A DNA stretch of 64,000 bases from Trochalopteron elliotii (Eukaryota; Chordata; Aves; Passeriformes; Leiothrichidae): assembly GCA_024734555.1 (NCBI GenBank), contig JANPWX010000009.1:2237728-2301727 (forward strand), given 5' to 3'. The notes under the pieces were generated by a model, which worked only from the letters and a program-made list of their open reading frames with translations, was not told where the DNA came from and searched no databases. How positions within the stretch are numbered: the stretch's first letter is position 1; every line of letters starts with the position of its first letter. The position numbers and the translations under genes are program-made. Shown here piece after piece: positions 1-12,900 of this stretch.

Positions 1-3000
1 GTCAAGGTCACCACAACTAAGATTACTGGGATTTGTCCTATGGCTGGCAAAGTGATAAAACTATTGTTTTTAAATTTGCAATTGAGTTGACATTTCAGGG
101 ACATGAAATGATGTGAGCTTTGATTCTTGACAATCGCTATGTAGGCTGCTGATGTGTGCTGACGCTCCCTTCTTGCAGAGCAGATTTGTTGTAGTTGGCA
201 TATTATTGCTGATAGTTCTCAAATTCCTTGCAGTAGTCCTGCCCTCCCATTGCTCTTGTGATGAACAGCCAGTTCCTAGGCTGGCAGCAGGAAGGGAAAA
301 GGTGGGGTGGTGGGCAGGTAACTCTTACATCAGCTGCTTGCAAGTGTGCAGCGGATATCGGCAGGGCCTGATTAACAGCTGCAATTGCACCGCTGGGAAG
401 TATCTACATGCACAGAGGAGTCTTGCAGTCTGCTCAGAGTAGCCTTTATTATTTTACTGGGTATTGTGGACACTTGAACCCTGGTAAAAATATTGTCTAT
501 CTGATTATTTCACCAGAATCAATCCCTTAATAACCATTGCATATATTTAAATGCCTTCCTGAGTGTGTCTTCCTGAGGACCAGATCAGATGAGGTTTGAA
601 TTTAGATGATGAAATCTGTGTCTTTTTTTCTTTTTTTTTTTTTTCCTCTGGTCCAAGCAGAAGTAGGAAAAGGAGAGCTGTGCTGCTTTTTCCTTTATTG
701 AGAGTGAGACTTTACCAGAGCACCTGTCTGAAATAGTTGGTCCATATTGATTGTTTTAAAATTCTGACCTGGGGATGTCTTTTCACCAGTGGTGAAGACT
801 TTTATCTTTTCAATTGCCACTTGTTTTTATTAACACAATGACGTTACTTTTGTTGCCTGACATGAGCCTAAAACAGCAATGAAGTGCTGAGGGGAATATA
901 GAACAAAATAGGAAACTTGGAATCAGCGCTCATATACTGCTTCATTTGTCAAGGCATAGAGGTCAGGTATCACTTATTTGCAGTGTTTGTTGCTTCAGTA
1001 ATGGAAGGGAGGCTTTCTGCCTTTCTAAGGTGCTGAAGTCTGTTTCATTTTGTAAAGTAGTAGAAGGCCCTAAGAAAGATACCAGATGCATATATTGTTT
1101 AGTCTTCCTATGGAGATACACAACAATATTATCATCGGTGCTACCTAATGAAGGGAGAGAAAAATTTCAGTGTTATAGTACTGTAATTGATGCCCAACAA
1201 TTAATTATAGCATCCTTGAAGTAATTTTTTCCAAAGCGTTTTGCTTTTTCATAGTGCTCCCAAAACTGGGTCTTTGAGAAATGTTTTCTTTCTCCTTTTT
1301 TCTCTGTTGGGAGATACCTTATAAACATCATCTTTCTGCCCTCTATTTCTTTTGGATCCTAACAGCTTCTACATTTGGTCATGGAAAAGACATTTCCCAT
1401 AGTAGAGAACGACATTAGAAAAACAAATCACCGAACAGTTGCGGTTCTCTTGTTTGACAGTTTATGGAGCAAATGCTGGCTATGCACCATTTAGCATTCT
1501 CCAAGACAAAGTACCCACACAGTGCTGCCAATTTCATTAGAGAGCTACACCAACTACTTTTAAAATTTGGTCCTGTTTACATAGGAATTTCAGTTTTACT
1601 ACCATACCCATCAAAAGGTTATTGTCTGCACACAGAGTCACTGTTTTTAGCAAATCTGCCTATAAATCTGAGTAACCAGTAATTAAATGGAAGTCTGAAT
1701 ACCAGGCAAGGAATAAAACTAAGGGTCTCCCTGTGGATTTTGAGTTATGATTAGTATGGGCAGGTTTTAAGCACCAATCAGCCAAAAAAATATATTGTAA
1801 TTAATCATTAGGATTTACTTTTTCAAAACCCAAAAGTTAAATTTCAACAAAAGGCCAGAGATTACTCAAGGAAGAAAATGGTTACCATGAAGTGATGATT
1901 TCTTTTTCCTCTCAAGGAAAGGTAGCTGGAATTGGTGCTGCTTTTCCAGTTCATTATACAAATGGGAATAAAAGCTGGGTGCCTGGGGATGGCGTTGAGA
2001 AAAGTCTGTCCAATAGCTTTGTTGTTTTCTCAGCTACACACTGGTCCTCCATGTCTGTCTGCTGTCTCACTTTGCTCTCATTTCCATGGCCCAAGGTCCA
2101 CAATGGGACCTCAGCAGGTTAAGCAGGGTCCAGAGTTCACATACTAGACACATGAATTATATGTCCACAGTGTATCAATCTCTGCCAGAATCTGTCTACA
2201 GCCAAGACATAATGTATAGCAACACTTTTTTAATGAGGAACATGCATCTGTTACACGTTTAGCAGAGGATATTTCTGGAGCAGTGTTAAGAAAATATGCT
2301 TTGGTTTTACAATCCCATACCCCTCTGTCTGTTGAGATGTAATTTTTGAGTCAAAGACCAGACATAAGGGCTTTCAAAGGCTGTACTGGATAGAGGCCTG
2401 GCAGCTCTACCCACTGTAAACAATGTGTAAGTCTCATCATTCCCTTTTTCTTCTGCTCCCCCACCCAACCCAGTAAGATGTGCTCTTCGGAGGGTTGAGG
2501 GAAGCATTCCCAAGAAACACTTGAATAAAAATGCTGTTTTGTTTAAGAAGCCTTGTGCAAATGTGTAAATTCCTAATTTTCAAAAGCTGTTGTAAAACAA
2601 TGTAATTCAAAGCAAAAGCCAAGTGTATTGGTTTAGTTAGACTCTCATTGCAACACTTTTCATCATCTTCAGGTGAAAAATTTTATGTCCATGTTAAATA
2701 TTGACACTTGAGTCAAAAACTGGCTTTAAATGTTTTTTGTTAGATGGATAGTGCAGATAAATGGGCATGAATGGCGCCAAGATTGAAGTCAAGGCTTGAA
2801 GACAAAGCTGTGAGTGTGGTGGCATTTCCCTCTCCATGCTGTGGTGAATGCAGCCAGGAACGAGCTCTGCTTGTGGTTTGTGCCAGCACCAAGCACTGTA
2901 AGCATTGCCAGCTGTGCCACGCCTGAGGTCATGGCACAGAGATGTCCCTGTGGCTCAGCAGAGTTTATTAGCTTGGCCCAGAGCCATGCTAAGTGTTCAA

Positions 3001-3240
3001 AAGACTTTTGGTTATCTCCAAGTGTGGGCAGGGATTTCTTTTGTCTCTTCAGAACAAGTTTGAACCTGCTGACGTTATAACCTAGAGATATATCCTGTGG
3101 ATCTGTGTCTTTGATGAAAGGAAACTGACATGGTTTAGTATCTTGCCTCTCTTTGACTACCTTTGAGTTTGTTAATGATTTTTTTAAACTTTTCAAAACG
3201 TGCCTCACTGTATAGAAAAATTAAAAGAGGAGGAAGCAAT
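1..3240. other. Non-coding stretch, no supported gene
   Basis: I see no gene here. Open frames are short, overlap on both strands and match no family I recognise. The composition is A+T-rich with an interrupted T tract at 623-644. One segment (179-317) has an acceptor-like pyrimidine stretch ending in CAG, an open frame and a donor-like GTAACT; it is discussed as a weak finding only. The stretch 2789-3208 is open on the minus strand next to the CR1 3' end, but its translation lies outside the element and resembles nothing familiar. The likeliest reading is intron or intergenic spacer. Confidence 0.6.
623..644. repeat. T-rich homopolymer tract
   Basis: Seven T, one C, then fourteen T. A simple homopolymer, or the remnant of a poly-A tail read from the other strand. 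No flanking retrocopy was recognised. Confidence 0.75.
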
Positions 3241-3930
3241 TACAGAATCATTTGGGTTGGAGAAGACCTCCAAGATTGAGTCCAACCTTTGACTGAGCAT
3301 CACCTTGTCAAGACGATAGCACTAAGTGCCTTGTCTAGTCATTTCTTGAACACCTCTGGAGACGGTGACTCCACCACCTCCCTAGGCAGCCCATTCCAAT
3401 GCTCAACCTCCCTCTCAGTGAAAAAATTCTTCTTTGTGTCCAGTCTCTTCTGGTGCAGCTTAAGGTTATGTCCTCTTGTCATGTTGCTGTTTCCCTGGGA
3501 GAAGAGGCCAAATGGCACCTGGCTACAGTCTCCTTTCAGGCAGTTGTAGAGAGCAATAAGGTCTCCCATGGGCCTCCTTTTCTCTAGACTAAAGACCCCC
3601 AGCTCCCTCAAGTGCTCCTTGTAGGGCTTGTGCTCCAGACCCTTCACTACATCCATTGCCCTTCTCTGGGCACAATCCAGCACCTCAATGTTCTTATTAA
3701 ATTGGGAAGACTGAACGCGGGCCTCAAGGCATGGCCTCACCAGTGCTGAGTACAGGGGGCCAATCAATGCCCTGGTGCTGCTGGCCACACTATTACTGAT
3801 CCAGGCCAGGATGCCACTGGCCTTCTTGGCCACCTGGGCACACTCTGGCTCATGGTCAGCTGCTGGCAACCAGCACGCTCAGGTTCTTTTCTGCTGGGCC
3901 ACTTTCCAGGCAGTTCCTAAGATGGTGGCC
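3241..3930 (-). mobile_element. CR1 LINE fragment, 3' end, minus strand
   Basis: This is a 5'-truncated CR1 non-LTR retrotransposon lying on the minus strand. Its 3' end is at about 3241-3272, where the sequence read in reverse gives the typical CR1 ending: a 'ccaacccaaatgattct' type tail following a 'gttggactcaat' motif. Going upstream in the element (towards higher coordinates) the 3' UTR passes into the C-terminal part of ORF2, and recognisable homology ends near 3930. CR1 copies are usually truncated at the 5' side by incomplete reverse transcription, as here. It is the best-preserved of the three copies and the strongest evidence that the host is a bird or other sauropsid. The exact 5' boundary is uncertain by some tens of bases. 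Confidence 0.93.
3339..3869 (-). pseudogene. CR1 ORF2 C-terminal remnant (reverse transcriptase end)
   Basis: An uninterrupted frame of 176 codons encodes the C-terminal end of the CR1 ORF2 polyprotein (endonuclease plus reverse transcriptase), downstream of the catalytic domain. Recognisable family blocks in order are [13 protein letters not shown], a QRRA motif, [32 protein letters not shown], a TRGH motif, [18 protein letters not shown] and [10 protein letters not shown]. Compared with what I know of the family, the segment after LEA (normally 'CVQFWAP...') is altered and about two residues shorter. The endonuclease and the catalytic palm with its YxDD-type motif are absent, so this cannot be an active enzyme. 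The open frame reflects recent insertion, not function. The apparent start is arbitrary because the true ORF begins far upstream and is missing. Confidence 0.92.
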
Positions 3931-6900
3931 AGCTAAGTCAAAAGTACAAAAACCACTTTTCTGCACTGTTTCACCTTCTTCTTTTTTGAGCCCTGTACTT
4001 GTAGGTTCTGTAGTCTTCAGTATAAAGCTTATTGGAAGCAGTGTTTCCATGTGGGAAGGTTAGCAGAGATGAAAATTTTGAAATGATGCAATTGCTCCCT
4101 TCCCCTTGTGTAATGAAGGGCTCCTTTATTTCCCCTGCTGCCTTGGTCTGGCTTGGAAAGAGCATTTGGAGAAAGGTAGATACAATGGAATAAGCAATTT
4201 TTCTGGTGTTCATGTCTAGCCATTTTGTTCTTCAGGCCCTGTCTGCTTCAGCTGTGCTCGGACAGCATGCTGCAGGTTCCTGTCGAAGGACTTGCCAGAT
4301 GACCTGGAGAGGAAGAGATGCCAAGGTCTCCTTAGCTGTATAGTGGAAAGTTGCATTGAGGGAACGGTGACTTAGAGCAAGTTAGAGACAGAGGTGTCAT
4401 CCTCATCAGGAGTACTAGTCAAAGGCACTTGAAGCCAAGAATTAAATGATGCAGAATTCATGTGTACTCAGGATTTCCATGGCTCTGTCAGTTAAACAGC
4501 TGCAGAGAGGAATCCTAACAGAGTGATGGCACTGAAGGTTTTCCCATGAGCCATTCTACTTGGATGACTTGCATGACTTGCATAAAGCAGCCGTTTCCAT
4601 GGTGTCAGAAATAAAGTTTTTCTTGATGTAGTTACCTAGGTTCTTGGTGTGACAGTGTATCTCTGGTTAGGCAGCAGCAGGCATAGTGCTGTACATGGAG
4701 GATAGGAGGAAAATTGTGTCCTGTCCGTAAGAGGTGTTGAGAGTGAATTTCCCTTTTACTCCAGTTCCGTTTGTGTACAACTTAGAGATCACTTCTTTGT
4801 GTATTTCCCCATGGTATCTCAGCTCCCAGCTCTGTGACTGCTCTCAGTCTGCATCTGGGTAGTGGGAAACTGTTGGCTCCACAAGAAGCATCAGAAAAAG
4901 TTAGAATAAATCACTTCAGACTGACAAAGGTTTGTTTTAAAATGAGGGGCACCTTCTCACCCAAACCTCCAAAACATGTAATTTAAATTTCTTTTCAGAA
5001 GATGAACAAGGGAGCAGTGATTAACTGAAGTTCCTGCTGTCCCATACAGCAAGGGGAGTAGAATGAGATGTGTGGAGAGCTTGTGTCAACAGTGCTAGTC
5101 ACTGCCCTGTGGTCTTGGGGAGTAGAAAGTATCTTGGGCTAAAAACTGGGCATTTATGTGGGCTGCTGGTGTGCCCATGTGAGGAATGGGCTGTTCTCTA
5201 GCAATAAAATAGGTCAAAGTGCGTGCAGGATGTTGCTTCAGAATACCTTCCAGTATTTTGCTCTACTTAGCATTTTAAGGCTTTTACACTATGGCCTGTG
5301 TTAGCATAAAAATAAGTACAGGACTATCAGACTTTCCCCACAGGACAAAAATTCCATTTTCCAACCACCTCTAATTATTTCCATTCTGCTGTCTGGAAAG
5401 GATCTGGAGACAATTTAGGAAGCCAATTTAAAATTGACTTGGGAAAAAGTCATTTACCCTCCTGAGCCTCCTTAGATGTGCAGTCAGCGGCATGTGATCA
5501 ATAGGAAATCTCATGCTCAATGATTTTGGTACTCACAGAAGGACCTTGAGACCATGAAGTTCAGCGTGAGGACTGCTTACCTTGTGTGTGTGATTTTTGT
5601 AGATGTGGTGGACCGAACAGCTCACTTGTTGAAGAGCTTTGTGTGGTGGGGGAACTGACAAGGAGCCATTAAAAACAGGCAGAGGGTGGCTGTGCTCTTG
5701 GAAATGCCTTGTCATGAGGCACGTGGCCAGCCATTCCCTGCTTTCTTCCTGTGGGAGCTTGGGTGGCGTTGCAGCTTCCGAGCCCAGCAGTGATGTCTCC
5801 AGCCTGCAGTCCTGAGGGTGCCTTTGGGCAGCATCTGTAGCTCCAACAACAGGGGGAGGGAGGCAGCAGGAAAAGTGTGTGTGCACATCTGGTACCAAAG
5901 CACCACCCCTCCCAGGGCTTTGTCCGATCCTTGCTCTGTGCATGGATACAGATTTTTCTTCAGCTTTCCTTGCGTACCACGTCTACATACATCATCCTAA
6001 ACATCTCTTTAATCCTATTAGGGCTGTGTTCAGCTGGGGTTTGGATTTGTCAATAATGAGTGCTTGAGGTTAGTAATTTTCAATTACACTTTTCTAGCTC
6101 TCAATTAAAAAGGTGGCTGGCATTTTATATGGAGAAGTTAAAAAACTCTTATTTTTTCATTTAGACTGGCTGCAAATTATGAAATCAGGACTCATGGGTG
6201 TACAAAATGAACGTTCTTGAGAAATATTGTAAAAAGTGTTCTTCATGGTTAACATTTAGAATTTTAAGATTTTTTTATGTGCTTTATGCTATGCTGGCAA
6301 ATTGAAAAAATATTGGATCCTTATATGGAGAGCCAGCAATTTCCCACAGCCCTGCTTTTACAGTGCAGAATGCATTTCATTTTGTGTGTGATTTTCCCCA
6401 TTTGCCAACTGACTACATCATACAGTTTTTTTGGCATATTCTTTCTGTCTTATGACCATCAGCAGATATTTCGAGTAGCATATTATAAAGCCACAGATCC
6501 TTTTTGCTGCCTTGTATTTTGCCTGTTGCCACTAGGAATGGAAAAGATTTTATTAATTTTGTGGCATCAGATGAGGCTTCAGTAGAGTCTGTGTGCCTGA
6601 CCCCAGCACCTGGTGCTGGTTTCCCTCCCTGTTGGCAATGGAGGGACATGCCTGATGATCTCCAGTGTGTTCTTTAAAAGTAGCACAAGATTGTTCTGGG
6701 AAGGTATGAGGAAAACGATTGATACTTGTAAATGGTTCAAGATGCTCTGCAAATCCTTCAGGGTGATCTAAGTGTCAAAGAGATGGAGCTGAATTTGAGG
6801 CATGCTGCTGAAGTGGAGAATAACTGGAGCAAGGAGAAGATGGGACCAGGCAGAGGTCTGGCAGCAGTGATTGCAGAGACATGGAATATTCTTGCACAGC

Positions 6901-9900
6901 AAGCTAGTGTTTTATGGAAACACAGACTGACCGCCAGAAATTGAATTACAGAAGTTGGGGAGGGTGTTACACTGCTGGGTGCTGCAGTTGTTGTAGGGCT
7001 CCAGGAGGATTTTTACCTTCAGGTCAGGGCATTGCAGCAGTAGGAAGGAATATAGTGTATATAAACTATCGGGCACTTCATAGCACTCTAAAAATTTGTC
7101 GTGTTTAGGACATTGTGTTTGTTTGGGGCAGCATTTGTAACAAGAGTTAACAAACGATTGCATACTGGAGGCTGGTTCAAGTGGTGTAAACTGAGATGTG
7201 AATGTGGGTTGGCTTAGCTTAGTGGGCATGGGGAGAGAGAACTAACATGTTAATCATCATCCCTGAAATCTGTAACTCTTGTGTGTAAGGGGCTATTATT
7301 TAAGACACTGTGAGGGATTATGAATGGTAAAAATTGAAAGTAGTAAGCTTAGTAGGAAGTGTAATCGGAGTAAAAAGATAATCTTTACTGTCAGACTTCA
7401 TAAATAGTAGAACATTTTCTTGGGGAAGGGGTAGGCGCCCTGTCCCTGGAGTTTAAATTTAGGCTAGGCAGGAGATCAGAATATGCATTGCTGCGAGGCA
7501 GCTCTTCACTGGCAGGATCAGGATTGGCTTCAGTATTTGGCCATCAGCAATGTTATTATTGTGAAATGTTTCCTGGAATGATACATGGGGGGTTGGTACC
7601 ATAAAACAGTTTAGTTTTTGTTGGTATATTTCTAAGGGTGAAGATATTGGAGATGAATTGTCGCTGTCAAGTCTCTGAGCCAACATTTTTATTAGAGAAC
7701 ATGTCCTGCAAGACATCCACGTGCACAATTATCTCTGTAGGAGAGTGTCACCCAAGGCCAATACTGATAGATCATTCACTAAATCCTGTATTGTAAATGA
7801 CTGTATTCAGAGCTAAGAACGGGTGAAAAGGGTGGGGTTTTATTGCTGCTTTCAAGTTTGACTTTAGTCAATTACATTTTTTCTCTTGCACGTTGTCCCA
7901 GACATAAAGGAGAGGATATATTCCATTCACTGAATTCAGACTGATTCTTAATCAGTGGCTACTTCTTACTTGTATAAAACTGGTGTAGAAATTAAGACTT
8001 CCAGCTTACCAGCTATGAAGAGTAACAAATGGGGCTAAATCATGAAAAAAGGTCCAGATAATTTAAAATGCTTACATTTGCTACTACTTTTTCCCCACCA
8101 CAGAATCATAATACAAGGTTTTTCCAGTGTCTGAGCTGTGCTTGACCAATAAGCCCATTTAAATGTTTTGTTTCTTTTATAACAATTTACTTCAGTTTGG
8201 AACAGTGCTTTATTTTCTCTGGCCTACATGCTGACTTTTTATTTCTCGCAATATTTTGCATTTCAGTGGGGCTTGTGTGCTACAGGGAGGACACTCTCCC
8301 AAATAAAACTTGTTTTGTAAATACTTCAAGCAGCTACATGGAGTTAACTGGTTTTGGATCTCAGGATGGGAGCTTGACATTAACTTTTTGTTCACTTATA
8401 TTCTCTATATCCTCTTGAGATAGGAAGTTCTTGTTGTGCAGTTATCTTCCTCAGACAAAGAACTTTTCATAGAGAGCTTTTATCTTTTGCTGTTGTCTTT
8501 TTGCTTTCATCCTTATGAATTTCTTTGTAGAATTGTTGTAGAAACTGAATCTATAATACATTGTTTGCCGTATTTCACTTAGTGTTATGGTACTATTCGT
8601 AATTATTCATTATTGGTTTAAATTTTTTCCATTAATTATATTGGCATTTTTAATAAGTATATATTATTTTATTTATTCTTCTATGTATTATTGATATATA
8701 CACTTTTTATACATACATATGCATACAAAACTTTAGTTTTGCAGAGAAAAGATGGGAATGATTAAATGGTGTCTTCAAAAGTTCATGGGAAGTTTATGAA
8801 GAACTTGTGTCTGTAAAGATACACTGAAGTTCTCTCTGCTGTGTCTTATCCTGGTTCCCAGTGTGCTTTCTGAACTGGTTTTGGATCAGGAGCCATAATC
8901 TCTGAAGCCTTAAGTGCTAAACCCTGAAAAGCTCCAAGTTCGTGGTTTAGCCTTGTGAGGTCTTTGCTATCACATGGATAATAGACATTCTCTTTTGCAT
9001 TCCCTGAATAAAAAGTGAGTCAACTAGAAGCATGTTTGTACTAAGCCACATCAGAGTTATCCTCTGAATTAAGGCTATGTAACAGGTCCTTTAAAAGTAA
9101 ATTTGTACAAAAAGGTCAGAACTTTTTGTTGTTAGTTCAGATATAATTTGACAGCTCTAGTTTCATCACTATTAAATTTACAGTTTTATTTTATCTGAAT
9201 GAATTGGAGTGTGGTTAATTTGTATGCAACTTTATATACGACTAAAATCTTCCATATGGAATTTAGATTAGATAAGGTTCCAGGAAATGGGAGTCTTAGA
9301 TGTGAATGACTGTAAACATGCTTGAAAGAGTTATTCTGTAAGGATTAAATAACGTTTAGAGTTAATTCTCCTGATTTTTTTTTCTCTTACAGAACACAGT
9401 AAACAGTGTAATTTGAGTTCTAAATTCGGATGCGTAGCATTATGATAATTTGCTGACTCATAGTATTTCATGGGCTATTGCTACTTTCCATAGTAATGCA
9501 AGGGGTGATGGTGTGCAAAAAGTCAGCAAAACAAGAATCTCTGACTGATAGAAGCCTACACTTCTGATAGCAATTAATTGGTCTGTGGTGCCTTCTTAGC
9601 ACATCTTGCTGCATTTTCTTGCCTCGGGGATATCACAAGATGGCTGAATATGGATAAACTAGGAAGACTGATAGCTGAAGCTATCATCTGATTTTTCTGA
9701 AATTTCTGAAACTTCTGTGGCTAAAAGCATCAAATCAAACTTTCTCATGTTTTCTTGTTAAAGATCAAGAAAACAGTGAGCTGTTTTCCCACTATTCCCA
9801 CCCACGTTTGATATGTATATGTGCAGTGTGTGTGGAAACTTCCCCCCTGTGCCTCTCGTACAAGTCACTGGCTTCTACAGTACAGCTTCTCCAGAGTAGT

Positions 9901-12900
9901 TAATGAACTTTGGGGGTTTTTTTTGGTTTTTAAAATAAATTAATTATTTTAATCCTTTTTTTCCCCCTCTCCCCATTGCCAACAAGATTTTAGGATGTTT
10001 TCTGTCCCCTGGTAATCCTGTCAGTTTTGAGTGGTTTTCAAAAGACCTCTGAGGACTTGTTCTGAATCTCCTGTCTTTTATGCCCTGTTGGTCATTGGTA
10101 CATCATTCCTTAGGAAAAATCCCCATCCAGAGGGTTCATCATGCAGGTTATCAAACCATTAAAATAACTAATAATGTGTAAAAAGCAGTGAAGGGGGGTG
10201 TGGGTGGGGCTGGAATGTGGGACAAAGCAAAGTGAATTTCACTGCCGGGACTGATAACATCTTTTGCAGATATTATAACTTGCTTTGAGGGGAAGGGATC
10301 TTATAAAGTAGCTTTCCTCTGGGTTTACATTCTGGTGCAGATCTCATAAAAATCAATGGAAGTCTTTTCCTCAGTCTCTTGATGAGTAATGCCTGCAATC
10401 TGTTTGTAGTCCACAACTAGGTACGTGCTGCTTATGTTTCTGTTGCTATTATGTAGAGATTATGGGACAATCAGAGCTGAGATAAAAGTTCTTAGCAGTA
10501 GTAGCAGCAGTCCTATGCCAATATCCTGGTGCTTCCACCACACATCAGCCCAGGGACTGGCAGGAGGAGTGTGAGTGGTGGTTGTGTGAGGCTGCTGGGC
10601 TTCACCCAGCCCTCTGCCCCTTCCTGCCCTCCCCAGCTGCTCTCCTGGTCTGCCATTAGTGACACGATTAGTCAGGGGCTGGAAGGCACAGATTGATTGG
10701 GGAATGGTACAAAGGCAATTTAGGAATCAAGTGGGGATGGGACCTCTCACATTTACATTAATTTATGCGCTGCTGTGATGTGAACACCAAGTGTTTAGAA
10801 GGAATTAAATAGTTAAGTTCAAAATTCTTTATGTGCCGAGCAGTGTCTAGATGGTTTATAGCTGCAAGTAAGCAAAAGGTTTACTTACAAAATTGATTTA
10901 TATGTTCATTTATGTTCTTGAATATTGAGAACAGGGAGAGAATTAGCAGTGTTGCATGAGCTACACTAGCACATTTTTCACCTTATATGGAGAATTGCCT
11001 GCCACTTATCAAGCTGGGTTAGATGTGCTGTTATTGTCACATTCCTCAAAGTTGGAAGAAATCTTGTTTCTCTGACTTAAGATTCAACTCATAACCTTAT
11101 GATTTTGCTGTTTGAATACTGTTTCTTCATCCAGGAATTGTTGGGATGGGCAGCGCTTCTTGAGAAAAATAGCAGTGTGCACATTTTCACTGCTGTGTTG
11201 TGGAGTTCATTCCTCAGCTCGGGTGGAGAAACTTAGATGCTTGCAAGGGAAAATATGTTTCTGTTTGGAGTCATCTGAAGTTCCTCCTGGCTGGCTTCTC
11301 TGGTCCTGAAGAGCACAACAGGAGGGAAGGTCCCGGGAAATGAAGTGAAAGACCTGCAAATCGTGTGCACGTGGTATTTAAGGGGGTAGAACTCAGTTTT
11401 GTTTTTTCTTTATCCCTGCTGAAGATAAAGTAGCTGGTGTTTGAAACAGCCTTTTCCTGGACTCGTTGAAAGGATAGTGACTGACAGCTGTTGGCTGTGA
11501 AGTCATTGACCTGCTGGTGATTTGAGTGTGAGATGGAATAAGTGGAAATATGGAAGTGGAGACAAGTTGCTTGTTTAGTCATAGATATCCTGGATTACAG
11601 AAGGCTGACAAAAGACTGAATACTTGAAAGGTTAAGATGGTGACAATTATCAAGTTTCCTTTTATGATAACGTGCCACTGATGGTTGCATTCACTGAAAT
11701 ACTTACATTTGAAAAGTTGGAGATCACGTCTGTCTTAGTGCAAGTTCTTCAAATTAAGGGACTGCTTCCTGCTTGAAATATTTCTGGGGTTGTGGCATTC
11801 AGTAGGGCAGTAAGTCTCATATACTGCTGCTTCTTGGTTTTTTGGGTACCTGCACTATTATAAGTTTTTTAGCATGTGCTGTGCCGCTCTTGTGACTTGA
11901 GTTTGTGTTGTCATTGCAGAGATTTTTCTATGGTAGGGTTTGGAAAATAAAATACTTCAAAAGGTAGTGATTAGGTGCAGTGGTTAGAAAACCTTGCTTA
12001 AAATTGCTGTTGCTGATTTCACTTCCATGCAGATCCAGAAGAGTTAACTGGAAAATGATACTCAGGTTTTTCTTTCTCCATAAAGGCAGTGTTGGCTGTA
12101 TTTTTTTGAATAATAAGACGTAAGGAGGAATTCATGAGCCTAGTAACATTTAAAGCCAACAGAAACAAAAGGGTAGTTTATATGGCTAAATACTTTGAAA
12201 AACCAACATTTGAAATATTTATCCAAATGGTTGCATTGAAGTATCCATGCAGTTTTGACAGGGTAGAGCAAAAGATGCAGATTTTTATTTTCTGTTTTCC
12301 TGTTTGTGGTTTTTACCGTCCTTCCCATTTTATGGCTCACCAAAATAGTACCAGATTTCTTATCATGTATGGATGGATATAAAAGAACTTAAACTACATA
12401 TATTTATTTTTAGGACTCCACCCTTGGGCTTTGGATTTTGTGAACAGCTATTTCAGTAAATTTACATCTATATGTGGAAACTGGCAGATTGAATACTGTG
12501 CAAATCCACATTTTAAAAAAGCAACTGCTATTATAGGAAGTAAATGATATCATAAGAAAGCCAAGTAAAAAAGATTGCATTTTTGTTTGCTGCTAAAGAA
12601 ATGATCAATGCTTCCTGCTGGCTTTTGCACCCTGCAATTGGAGATTCTGGTGTGCAAGTGGTTTAAATAATGCTGGGGTTTGTGTCTGGTTGGCGCTGTA
12701 TAATGCTGGGGCTGAAGTGACTTAAATATACAGAGTGTGGGCCAAGCTTGAAGCCCTTTCTCAGGCAGAACACCCATTGAAATCACATTTAAGTGTCGTC
12801 AGTGAAAGCTTTGCCAAACAAATCATTATGGATTTGACCCCAAAGTTATTACTACTAAATTTCATATGTAAGCCTTTCATTATAGTGTTTTTTAAGAATG

